From positions 1 to 12,092 of the forward strand of contig JANLHE010000525.1 of the NCBI GenBank assembly GCA_024653875.1: 12,092 nt of DNA, in the 5' to 3' direction. Below are positions 1 to 5,908 of this stretch, piece after piece (the first letter of the stretch is position 1; each line of letters begins with the position of its first letter). The DNA comes from Acidobacteriota bacterium. Its GTDB lineage: Bacteria > Acidobacteriota > Vicinamibacteria > Vicinamibacterales > SCN-69-37. Both the position numbers and the translations under genes were made by a program. The notes under the pieces were generated by a model. It searched no databases. It was not told where the DNA came from and was given only the letters and a program-made list of their open reading frames with translations.

Positions 1-1
1 C

Positions 2-757
2 CGGCCATCCGTGGGTCTCGCGCTGGCGCTGGAACTGGGCGTGGTGCGGCAGCTCTGGCCCGAGCTGCTCGCGCTCGTGGGCTGCGAACAGGAATACGAA
101 TGGCACCCCGAAGGCGACGTCTGGATCCACACGCTGATGGTGGCGGACCAGGCGCGCACGCGCATCGGCGATCTGGATCATCCGCGCGCCGTCGTGATGA
201 TGCTTGGCGCGTTGTGCCACGACATGGGCAAACCCGCGACCACTTCGTTCGAGGACGGGCGCATTCGCTCCAAGGGCCACGAAGAAGCCGGCGTGGCGCC
301 GGCCGCGGCGTTCCTCGATCGCCTGAACATCCATACGATCGGCGGCTACGACGTCCGCGCGGCGGTGCTCGGCCTTGTCGCGCATCACCTGAAGCCCACG
401 ATGTTCTTCAAGTCGCCGACGCCGGTGAGTGACGGCGCGTTCCGGCGCCTGGCGCTGAAGGTGAATCCGGAGTTGCTGGCGCGGTTTGCGACGTCGGACT
501 GTCATGGCCGGCTCGGCACGTTCGACTGCGCGGCGATGGACTGGTTCCTTGAACGCGCGCGCGCCCTCGGCGTGGAGCACCGGGCGCCGGCCCCCTTCCT
601 GCTGGGGCGTCATGTGCTGGCGCGCGGCGTGCCGCCGGGACCCGCTGTGGGCGCGCTCCTGAAGCAGGTGTACGAACAACAGCTGGACGGCGAGGTCACG
701 ACCCTCGACGAGGCGCTCGAGCTGCTTACCCGATTGCTGGCGGCGCTCCGGACCTGA
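2..757 (+). CDS. CCA tRNA nucleotidyltransferase-like protein, C-terminal HD-domain part (5' truncated by window edge)
   Basis: The frame is open from base 2, so the real start lies upstream and the GTG at 11 is probably internal. Numbering from that GTG, the visible part carries EWHPEGDVWIHT (30-41), the metal-binding HD pair in LCHDMGK (H70-D71), GHEEAG (about 89-94) and VAHHLKP. This order, with a WHPE..D.xIHT segment before the HD pair, matches the HD phosphohydrolase domain that follows the nucleotidyltransferase head in E. coli-type Cca enzymes. Those enzymes repair the CCA end of tRNA, and the HD part has phosphatase or phosphodiesterase activity. The catalytic head (GxS, DxD) would be left of the window and cannot be checked. 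The gene ends at a TGA inside a hairpin and converges on the yaeQ-like gene 9 bp away. It could instead be a stand-alone HD hydrolase or a poly(A)-polymerase relative. HD domain is sure; exact family is likely. Confidence 0.8.
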   Translation, partial: RPSVGLALALELGVVRQLWPELLALVGCEQEYEWHPEGDVWIHTLMVADQARTRIGDLDHPRAVVMMLGALCHDMGKPATTSFEDGRIRSKGHEEAGVAPAAAFLDRLNIHTIGGYDVRAAVLGLVAHHLKPTMFFKSPTPVSDGAFRRLALKVNPELLARFATSDCHGRLGTFDCAAMDWFLERARALGVEHRAPAPFLLGRHVLARGVPPGPAVGALLKQVYEQQLDGEVTTLDEALELLTRLLAALRT

Positions 758-764
758 AGGTCCG
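749..764. terminator. Hairpin between convergent genes, containing the upstream stop codon
   Basis: The arms CGGACCT and AGGTCCG are perfect inverted repeats around a 2-base centre (or GGACC/GGTCC around TGAA). The TGA stop of the HD-domain gene lies inside, and the minus-strand yaeQ-like stop (TAG, 769-767) follows three bases later. It has no T-run, so it is at best a weak or Rho-assisted bidirectional terminator. The CTNNAG centre is shared with the two-hairpin repeats at 3908 and 9435, so it may be a relative of them. Confidence 0.45.
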
Positions 765-766
765 CC

Positions 767-1303
767 CTACGTGTTTACCCGCGCGACCCGCCCCTCGATC
801 GCCTGGTCACCCATCGCAATGTAGAGGTCGCGGTCGTTGACCGACATCGAAAACGCCATGCGGCGGTCGAGAGCCGCCACCATCGCGTCGAGCAGCGCGC
901 GATCGATGCGATAGAGCTCCAGGTCCTCGATCCGGTGAATGCGTTCATTGGCCCACAGCTTCAACATCTGCGTGGGATCCTTGTGCGTGTAGACCGCCAC
1001 GCGGCCGGCCGCCTTGCCCGCCTTGTGCACCCGCGCGGCATCGGGTGCGCCGATTTCAATCCACACGCGCATCGCCCCGGTCAAATCACGCACCGCGATC
1101 GCCGGCTCGTCGGGATCGGAGATGCCCTTCGAAAACGCGATCCCCTCGGTGTACTCCAGGCAGTACGCCAGGAGGCGCGTGATCAGGTACTCCTCCGACT
1201 CGGAAGGGTGGCGCGCCACGCGCAGCTCCAGGTGCTCGTAAACACCCCGATCGGAATCCGCCAGGTCGATGTCGAAGTTGTAGATCGTGGACGTCTGCGC
1301 CAT
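767..1303 (-). CDS. yaeQ: YaeQ family protein
   Basis: This 178-residue product matches the YaeQ family in length (E. coli YaeQ is about 180 aa) and in conserved blocks: ATIY-like STIYNF near the N-terminus (5-10), ARHPSESEE (30-38), LLAYCLEY (44-51), F-x-K/R-G followed by DEP (57-67), VWIEIGAPD (80-88) and RVHKAGKAA (91-99). YaeQ proteins have a PD-(D/E)xK nuclease-like fold. Their cellular role is not settled; E. coli YaeQ was once linked to haemolysin transcription as a multicopy suppressor. E66, E83 and K94 or K97 are plausible members of the nuclease-like site, which is inference. The ATG at 1303 is chosen because the conserved N-terminus begins there and it forms a TGATG junction with the upstream gene's stop, implying translational coupling. 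Upstream in-frame codons are arginine- and glycine-rich and look non-coding. Confidence 0.9.
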   Translation of the reverse strand: MAQTSTIYNFDIDLADSDRGVYEHLELRVARHPSESEEYLITRLLAYCLEYTEGIAFSKGISDPDEPAIAVRDLTGAMRVWIEIGAPDAARVHKAGKAAGRVAVYTHKDPTQMLKLWANERIHRIEDLELYRIDRALLDAMVAALDRRMAFSMSVNDRDLYIAMGDQAIEGRVARVNT

Positions 1304-1581
1304 CAGGACGTCGCCCCGCCGGGACCGCGCCCGGCCGTGGGCGTGCCGTCGGCGTGCTCCGGATCCGTCTCCGCCGCGCGCCCTTCGACCACGATCTCGA
1401 TGGCCTTGCGTTTGTCTTCCTGCAACATCCCGTAGACCGCGCCCATCGCCCCCGGGCCCGGGCCGGACCGCAGCCGCCGGCCGCCGCCGCGCGTCCGGCC
1501 CCTCCGTTGCCACAGCAGCACGATGCCGAACAGGACGACGGCGCTCCAGACGACCGCGATGAGGACTGCCTGAGGGGACAT
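1303..1581 (-). CDS. Small single-pass membrane protein, function unknown
   Basis: The 92-residue protein starts with a hydrophobic segment (about 5-24, AVLIAVVWSAVVLFGIVLLW), then a short Arg-rich stretch that would stay in the cytoplasm. A glycine/proline linker leads to a soluble part beginning MGAVYGMLQEDKRKAIEIVV (about 46-65). That helix-like segment resembles small hypothetical membrane proteins of Acidobacteriota whose tail reads MLxEDKRKAIEV; this is recognition from memory, not a search. The ATG at 1581 is preceded by AGGGGG, a fair ribosome binding site. Its TGA overlaps the ATG of the yaeQ-like gene by one base, so the two form a unit read leftward. No enzymatic motif is seen, and no function is assigned. 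Confidence 0.7.
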   Translation of the reverse strand: MSPQAVLIAVVWSAVVLFGIVLLWQRRGRTRGGGRRLRSGPGPGAMGAVYGMLQEDKRKAIEIVVEGRAAETDPEHADGTPTAGRGPGGATS

Positions 1582-1619
1582 AGACCCCCTACTGTACAGA
1601 CTTGCGGTACCCTTGCCAC
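1582..1619. promoter_or_regulatory. Short divergent promoter region with CTGTACAG palindrome
   Basis: Only 38 bp separate the two divergent ATGs. They hold an 8-bp perfect palindrome, CTGTACAG (1592-1599). Around it, TACTGT (1590-1595, plus) and TACAGT (1596-1591, minus) are TAnnnT -10 candidates lying almost on top of each other. A further TACCCT (1608-1613) sits 6 nt before the ATG at 1620. No -35 is apparent. The hexamers are poor matches to TATAAT, so individual assignments are weak. Confidence 0.35.
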
Positions 1620-2330
1620 ATGTCGCCTGCGCCCTCGCACCCGGCCCGGTGGGCCCCCGTCCTTATTTGTGTGGCGGCGTTCGCCCTCTGTCCGGCCTTC
1701 ACCTCCGTCATGGCGGCGCAGACACCAACCCAGCAACCCGCGCCGCCGGTCATTGTGCCCGTGCCTGAAAAGCCGCTTCCGTGGCTGGTGGTGGACGCGC
1801 GTGGAGGATATCCATCGCTGGGGTTGGACGAACTGACCGCTACGGGCCTTGGCGTGGCGACAAGAGACCTGCCCGGGCGCGCCCGCACGCTGGTCGTTGG
1901 CGCGCATGTGTATCCCGTGCGCCGCGGGTTCTGGAAGATCGGCCTGGGCGGCGAGCTGCTGCGGGGTTCCGGCTCGAGCCAGAAGAAGGACGCCACGGGC
2001 ACGCCGGCCGGGCCGGTGGTCCACCGGCGGCTGAACAGCGTTTCCGCGCAGCTCTCCCTCAACTTCGGGCGCGGCGCCGGCTGGAGTTACGTGACCGCCG
2101 GCACGGGTCCCCTCACGTTCGAGTCCTACCTCGATGAGGCGGAACCCGACGGCGCCAGCGCGTCGACCATCAACTTTGGTGGAGGCGCCCGCTGGTTCAA
2201 CTGGGACCACGTCGCCTTCACTGTGGATCTGCGGTTTTACCTGACCAAACCCGCCAATGCCACCCTCGCGACCGCGGCTCGCGAGCGCGCGCGCGTCGTG
2301 CTCTTCTCGGCCGGTATCTCCATCAAGTAG
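1620..2330 (+). CDS. Secreted, probable outer-membrane beta-barrel protein
   Basis: The 236-residue product opens with a signal peptide: arginine at position 10, a hydrophobic core (about 11-30), and a likely cleavage near SVMA-AQ (32-33). A proline-rich linker follows (35-53). The rest alternates polar and hydrophobic residues in strand-like stretches, such as TLVVGAHVYPV (90-100), FWKIGLGGELL (104-114), SVSAQLSLNFG (140-150), STINFGGGARWF (182-193) and AFTVDLRFYL (199-208). That is the pattern of a small outer-membrane barrel. It belongs to no family I recognise. The ATG at 1620 is preferred; a TTG at 1602 is an in-frame alternative that adds six residues. No Shine-Dalgarno precedes either start, while TAnnnT hexamers lie 6 nt before each, so a leaderless mRNA is possible. 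Membrane location is inferred. Confidence 0.75.
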   Translation: MSPAPSHPARWAPVLICVAAFALCPAFTSVMAAQTPTQQPAPPVIVPVPEKPLPWLVVDARGGYPSLGLDELTATGLGVATRDLPGRARTLVVGAHVYPVRRGFWKIGLGGELLRGSGSSQKKDATGTPAGPVVHRRLNSVSAQLSLNFGRGAGWSYVTAGTGPLTFESYLDEAEPDGASASTINFGGGARWFNWDHVAFTVDLRFYLTKPANATLATAARERARVVLFSAGISIK

Positions 2331-2334
2331 TTGG

Positions 2335-2374
2335 GTCCTGGAGTCCTGAGGTCCTGGGGTCCTGGGGTCCTGGG
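2335..2374. repeat. Tandem array of five 8-bp GTCCTGGG-type units
   Basis: Five contiguous octamers run GTCCTGGA, GTCCTGAG, then three identical GTCCTGGG. The array starts four bases after the upstream stop codon and ends one base before the TATACT -10 of the IF-1 gene, so it fills the place where a -35 would be. Reading frames through it give low-complexity peptide and were not called. The reverse complement of the same core forms the array at 3963. Confidence 0.9.
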
Positions 2375-2375
2375 C

Positions 2376-2397
2376 TATACTTGTGAGCTTGAAAGGA
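2376..2397 (+). promoter_or_regulatory. infA -10 element and Shine-Dalgarno
   Basis: TATACT (2376-2381) matches the -10 consensus at five of six positions. A start site near 2388 would give a leader of about 18 nt. AAAGGA (2392-2397) lies 8 nt before the TTG at 2406 and decides that start. No recognisable -35 exists; the region is occupied by the GTCCTGGG array. Confidence 0.65.
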
Positions 2398-2405
2398 CTG
2401 CGAAT

Positions 2406-2624
2406 TTGAGCAAGGACGATCTGATTGATGTTCAGGGCACCGTGGTCGCCGTGCACAGCGGCGGCCTGTATCGCGTGCAGGTGGATTCCGGCCACGAAGT
2501 ACTGGCCCAGTTGAGCGGCCGCATGCGCCGCTTCCGCATTAAGGTCGTCCCGGGCGACCGGGTCACGGTGGGCGTGTCGCCGTATGACCCCGTTCGAGGC
2601 ATCATCACCTTCCGCGCTCGCTAA
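2406..2624 (+). CDS. infA: Translation initiation factor IF-1
   Basis: IF-1 binds the ribosomal A site of the 30S subunit and helps IF-2 and IF-3 select the initiator tRNA. From the TTG at 2406 the product is 72 residues, the normal IF-1 length, and shows the whole S1/OB fold: DLIDVQGTVV (5-14), LYRVQVDSGHEVLAQLSGRM (21-40), PGDRVTVGVSPYD (49-61) and RGIITFR (64-70). The TTG start is supported by AAAGGA 8 nt upstream. A longer frame from 2331 would translate the repeat array and is rejected. The gene lies outside the ribosomal-protein cluster where infA often sits, next to an RNA helicase 14 bp downstream that is probably in the same transcript. It may be one of several infA copies in the genome, which cannot be judged here. 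Confidence 0.95.
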   Translation: MSKDDLIDVQGTVVAVHSGGLYRVQVDSGHEVLAQLSGRMRRFRIKVVPGDRVTVGVSPYDPVRGIITFRAR

Positions 2625-2638
2625 GTCGCACACGAGAT

Positions 2639-3901
2639 TTGACGACACATCCAGACGCTCCACAACCACGGCGGCGCCGGCGAAGCGGCGGAGGGGGAGG
2701 CGGCGGCGCGCGTCCGGGCGGCCGACCGACCGCACGACCACGAGCAGGGGCCACCAGCCGCACCTCCGAGCCCTTTGACCCTGCCCCCGTTCCTTTTACG
2801 TCCCTCATCACCGAACCGGCCGTGCTCGACGCCCTCGCGCAGCGCGGGTACGTGCAGACCACGCCGATTCAAAGCGCGGTGCTTCCCTACGCCCTGACGG
2901 GCCGCGGGGTGATCGGGTGCGCCGAGACCGGCACGGGCAAGACGGCGGCCTATCTGCTGCCGATTCTCGTGAAGCTCATGGCCGCCGGCCACAAGGATTC
3001 CCACACGACCACGCGCGCGCTGATCCTGGCGCCGACCCGCGAACTCGCCACGCAGATCGACGACGAGATCCAGGGGTTTGCGTATCACGCGCCCGTCGCC
3101 AGCGTGCCGGTCTACGGCGGCGTGCCGATGGGCCCGCAGGAGCGCGCCCTCAAGGCCGGCGTCGACATCGTTGTTGCCACACCGGGCCGGCTGCTCGACC
3201 ACATGCGCAGCAAGGTGGGCGACTTCAGCAAGGTGGAAGTGTTCGTGCTCGACGAAGCGGACCGCATGATGGACATGGGGTTCTGGCCTGACGTGCGCAA
3301 GATTGCCGAGATGATGCCCGCCACGGCCCACCGCCAGACGATGCTGTTTTCGGCGACGATGCCGGAAGAAGTGATGCGGTTCGCGGACGAGCTGGCGCCG
3401 GATGCCGCGTTCATCCAGGTGGGATCGAGCCGCGGGCCCGCCGCGACGATCACGCATGAGGCGCGAATCGTGCCCGCGCGCGAGAAGGCGACCGCGCTGG
3501 CGCGTGAGCTGCGTCGCGAACGCGGCACGACGATCGTGTTCGTAAACACCAAGATCGGGTGCGACCGTCTGGCGCGTTCGCTCTATCAGACGGGCCTTCG
3601 CGCGCAGGCGGTGCATGCCGATCGGCCGCAGAAGGAACGGACCGCGACGATCGATGCGTTCCGCGCGGGCCGTGTGAAGGTGCTCGTGGCGACCGACGTC
3701 GCGGCGCGCGGCCTCGACATCGACAACGTGGCGCTCATCGTGAACTACGAAGTCCCGCGATCGCTCGACAGCTACGTGCACCGCGTGGGCCGCACCGGCC
3801 GCTACGACGCCAAAGGCCACGCGCTCACGCTGGCCGATGAATCCGAACGCGGGTATCTCGAGGACATCGAGAAGGCGTTCGGCCTCCAGCTGCTGGACTA
3901 G
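2639..3901 (+). CDS. DEAD-box ATP-dependent RNA helicase (RhlE-like)
   Basis: This cytoplasmic helicase should unwind short RNA duplexes using ATP. All superfamily-2 motifs are intact in the 420 residues: F53 and GYVQTTPIQ (70-78) for the Q motif, AETGTGKT (95-102), PTRELA (132-137), GG (160-161), TPGR (181-184), DEAD (205-208), SAT (238-240), VFVNT (300-304), ATDVAARGLD (351-360) and HRVGRTGR (381-388). The protein stops about 30 residues after motif VI, so it lacks the long basic C-tail of many RhlE or DeaD proteins. Instead it has a basic N-terminal extension (about 9-40) with five arginines and a run of seven glycines, likely to bind RNA loosely. The TTG at 2639 is the only sensible start upstream of the Q motif; its Shine-Dalgarno is weak, so coupling to IF-1 14 bp upstream is likely. 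RhlE is the closest subfamily by motif wording, but paralogues make a symbol unsafe. Confidence 0.94.
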   Translation: MTTHPDAPQPRRRRRSGGGGGGGARPGGRPTARPRAGATSRTSEPFDPAPVPFTSLITEPAVLDALAQRGYVQTTPIQSAVLPYALTGRGVIGCAETGTGKTAAYLLPILVKLMAAGHKDSHTTTRALILAPTRELATQIDDEIQGFAYHAPVASVPVYGGVPMGPQERALKAGVDIVVATPGRLLDHMRSKVGDFSKVEVFVLDEADRMMDMGFWPDVRKIAEMMPATAHRQTMLFSATMPEEVMRFADELAPDAAFIQVGSSRGPAATITHEARIVPAREKATALARELRRERGTTIVFVNTKIGCDRLARSLYQTGLRAQAVHADRPQKERTATIDAFRAGRVKVLVATDVAARGLDIDNVALIVNYEVPRSLDSYVHRVGRTGRYDAKGHALTLADESERGYLEDIEKAFGLQLLD

Positions 3902-3907
3902 ATCCGT

Positions 3908-3965
3908 TGGAGGCCCCGGGCTTCAGCCCGGGGCGTGCGGCACGGGCTAAAGCCCGTGCCCTCCA
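3908..3965. repeat. REP-like two-hairpin element, copy 1
   Basis: An outer stem TGGAGG (3908-3913) with CCTCCA (3960-3965) encloses two hairpins. The first has CCCCGGGC / GCCCGGGG arms around TTCA (3914-3933). The second has GGCACGGGC / GCCCGTGCC arms around TAAA (3939-3960). The outer and second stems share base 3960. The element lies 6 bp after the helicase stop and could end or protect that transcript. Copy 2 is at 9435-9490. Its last bases overlap the first CCAGGAC unit of the next array. Confidence 0.9.
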
Positions 3966-4012
3966 GGACCCAGGACCCAGGACCCAGGACCCAGGACCCA
4001 GGACCCCAGGAC
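3963..4012. repeat. Tandem CCAGGAC array (inverse of the GTCCTGG array)
   Basis: Six perfect 7-bp CCAGGAC units (3963-4004) are followed by one 8-bp CCCAGGAC unit (4005-4012). This is the reverse complement of the GTCCTGG core at 2335-2374. The array ends just before the extended -10 of the next operon, again occupying the -35 position. Confidence 0.9.
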
Positions 4013-4014
4013 CC

Positions 4015-4023
4015 TGCTAGAGT
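4015..4023 (+). promoter_or_regulatory. Extended -10 promoter of the three-gene operon
   Basis: TGCTAGAGT reads as a TGn extension followed by TAGAGT (4018-4023). The GTG start at 4031 is 7 nt downstream, so transcription should begin at or beside the start codon and give a leaderless mRNA. No Shine-Dalgarno is present. Confidence 0.5.
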
Positions 4024-4030
4024 CTGTCTT

Positions 4031-5908
4031 GTGAGACTCAGTTTCAGACTATTTCGCACGGCCCTTCGGGACTTGGTGGTGGCGGGAGCCGTGGGCTGGA
4101 CGGCGCTGGGCGCGCAGCAGGCGTTGCCGACTCAGGCGCCGGCGCCGGCTGGCACGGGCATGGTCGCGGGACAGGTTATCGACAGCGAGACGCGTCAGGG
4201 CGTGCCAGGCGCGGTTGTGATGTTTGTCCAGGTTCGGTTCGAGGGTCGGGGTGACGGCGGTTCGCCCAGGCGCATCCCATCGCCGGTGAGGACCGACTCG
4301 CAGGGCCGGTTCGTCTTCACAGGCATGGCGGCCGGAACGTACGGGCTGCAGGCCCAGCTCGACGGCTACGCTGGATCCTCCGGGTCGGCTGTCCGTGCGG
4401 TCGAACTCGCCCCTGGGGCGAGCGTCACGGATGTCAGGGTCCCGTTGACAAAACTCGCCACCATCGCGGGCGCGGTGCGCGACGACGGCGGAGATCCGGT
4501 GGTCGGTGTGGACGTGCTGGCCTTTCGGCGGGCAAGTGTGCAGGGCAGGCCGCCGGTGTTGGCGGGAGACGGACGCTCGAAGACTGATGACCGCGGCCGC
4601 TATCGCCTGGTCAATTTGCTGCCGGGCGATTACTACATCTGCGCCTGCACCCGCGATCCGATTCCGTTTGACGGCCAGTTGCTGACGACGCTTGCCGCGC
4701 GGCCACTCGATCTGCTGGCGGTGGCGAGCCGCGCGGCAAAGGCCGGGGCGGACACCGCAAGTCTCGATGGAACGCTCCGCACGTTCGCGCCGACGTTCCA
4801 TCCGAATACCACGCTCGCCGGCCGGGCCACGCGCGTGAAAGCCTCGGGTGCCGCGCCGCAGGAGGCGATAGACATCACCGTTGCTGCCGTTCGCGCGGTG
4901 CGTGTCTCAGGACGGATTCTCGGCGCGCCCCCCAACAGCCTCAACGCGAACACCGTGCGACTGATTCCGGCCGGGGACATTCCCGAAGCCGTGGCAATCA
5001 CGCAGTTGCCGCCGATGCTGGTGCAGCCCGACGGACGATTTGCCTTCGCCGGCGTGGCGCCAGGCCAGTACACGCTGGAGGTGCGAACCACGCCGGGCAG
5101 GGCGGGCGGCGGACCATCGGGCGCGGCGCTCGCGTTCATCGGCGGGCGTGGCGTGGCCGCGCCCGGCGGACGCGCGGGAGGACCGCCGGCCGATCCACTG
5201 TGGGCCTCCCAGGTCGTGAGCGTGGGTGACGAAGACGTGACCGATCTCATGATCGGGCTGCAGGCGGGCGCCACGATCACGGGCCGGCTCGAGTTCGCCG
5301 GCAACTCGCCACCGCCGCCTCCACCAGGCCCACAGGTCAGAGCCAACGGCGTCCAGCTCAATGCAGTGGATCTGCCGCCGCGCAACAGAAGTTACGTCGC
5401 GTCGATTGCCGCCGACGGCAGTTTCCGGATGCCCGGCGTGATCCCCGGCCGCTACGTCGTCTTTCCCTTCATCACCGTCTCCGGCTGGCCGACGCTGAAG
5501 TCCGTGACGCTCGGGGGCGTGGACGTCACCGACACCATCATCGATGTTGACGCCCGCGATCTGCCGAACCTCGTCGTCACGGTCACCGACACGCCCATGG
5601 CGGCGGTGCGAGGCACCGTGTCGTCCGGCCTGGGCGGCGCCGAGGAGGACACATGGGTGCGGATGTTCCCCGCGGACCGGCGATTCTGGGAGGAACCGTT
5701 CGGCGCGTTCTCGCGCTTCAAGAGCGCGCGGGTGGAGAAGAACGCCTTCACCATCACGCGGGTGCCGGCCGGCGAGTACTACATCGTCGCCCTGGGTGAG
5801 GGTGGCCTCGAGTGGATGGACAAGGCCACGCTTGACGCGATGTCGCGGTCGGCTGAGCGTATCAGCGTGGTGAACGGCGATAAGAAGGTCATTGAGGTGA
5901 AGCGATGA
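4031..5908 (+). CDS. Secreted CarboxypepD_reg-domain protein, operon gene 1
   Basis: From GTG 4031 the product has 625 residues. It begins with a signal peptide (arginines in 2-14, hydrophobic 16-28, cleavage near ALGA-QQ). A first carboxypeptidase-regulatory-like beta-sandwich spans about 44-140 (VAGQVIDSETRQGVPGAVV, then TDSQGRFVFTGMAAGTYGL at 88-106). A second spans about 142-210 (IAGAVRDDGGDPVVGV, DDRGRYRL, LPGDYY). Later beta-domains start near 290 (VRVSGRIL), 415 (TITGRLEF) and 525 (AVRGTV), each with a DGxF or equivalent turn and a PGxY signature. TFHPNT (255-260) corresponds to the YFPGT-type motif of relatives. A proline run lies at 427-432. The only cysteines are C204 and C206. The role is probably binding or structural at the cell surface; no catalytic site is seen. 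A longer frame from 3935 translates the repeats and is rejected. The stop overlaps the next ATG. Confidence 0.87.
   Translation: MRLSFRLFRTALRDLVVAGAVGWTALGAQQALPTQAPAPAGTGMVAGQVIDSETRQGVPGAVVMFVQVRFEGRGDGGSPRRIPSPVRTDSQGRFVFTGMAAGTYGLQAQLDGYAGSSGSAVRAVELAPGASVTDVRVPLTKLATIAGAVRDDGGDPVVGVDVLAFRRASVQGRPPVLAGDGRSKTDDRGRYRLVNLLPGDYYICACTRDPIPFDGQLLTTLAARPLDLLAVASRAAKAGADTASLDGTLRTFAPTFHPNTTLAGRATRVKASGAAPQEAIDITVAAVRAVRVSGRILGAPPNSLNANTVRLIPAGDIPEAVAITQLPPMLVQPDGRFAFAGVAPGQYTLEVRTTPGRAGGGPSGAALAFIGGRGVAAPGGRAGGPPADPLWASQVVSVGDEDVTDLMIGLQAGATITGRLEFAGNSPPPPPPGPQVRANGVQLNAVDLPPRNRSYVASIAADGSFRMPGVIPGRYVVFPFITVSGWPTLKSVTLGGVDVTDTIIDVDARDLPNLVVTVTDTPMAAVRGTVSSGLGGAEEDTWVRMFPADRRFWEEPFGAFSRFKSARVEKNAFTITRVPAGEYYIVALGEGGLEWMDKATLDAMSRSAERISVVNGDKKVIEVKR

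Noticed and set aside
1304..1513. Upstream extension of the YaeQ-like protein to the start at 1513
   Set aside because: The added 70 residues are Arg/Gly-rich and out of frame with the coupled membrane-protein gene; the family N-terminus begins at the ATG at 1303.
2331..2405. Longer IF-1 reading frame starting right after the beta-barrel stop
   Set aside because: It translates the GTCCTGGG array. The TTG at 2406 has AAAGGA upstream and gives the standard 72-residue length.
1086..2741. Long minus-strand open frame of about 550 codons
   Set aside because: It crosses several genes on both strands, is very rich in Arg, Gly and Ala, and has no recognisable domain. It is a shadow frame of high-GC coding DNA.
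2621..3820. Minus-strand open frame of about 400 codons opposite the helicase
   Set aside because: The plus strand carries every DEAD-box motif intact; the antisense frame is His and Arg rich with no family features.
3963..4012. CRISPR-like array
   Set aside because: Units are 7-8 bp and contiguous with no spacers, and no cas gene is present.
3935..4030. N-terminal extension of the first operon protein starting inside the REP-like element
   Set aside because: It would translate the hairpin and the CCAGGAC array into QDPGPRTQDPG-type peptide. The GTG at 4031 starts a proper signal peptide and lies 7 nt after an extended -10.
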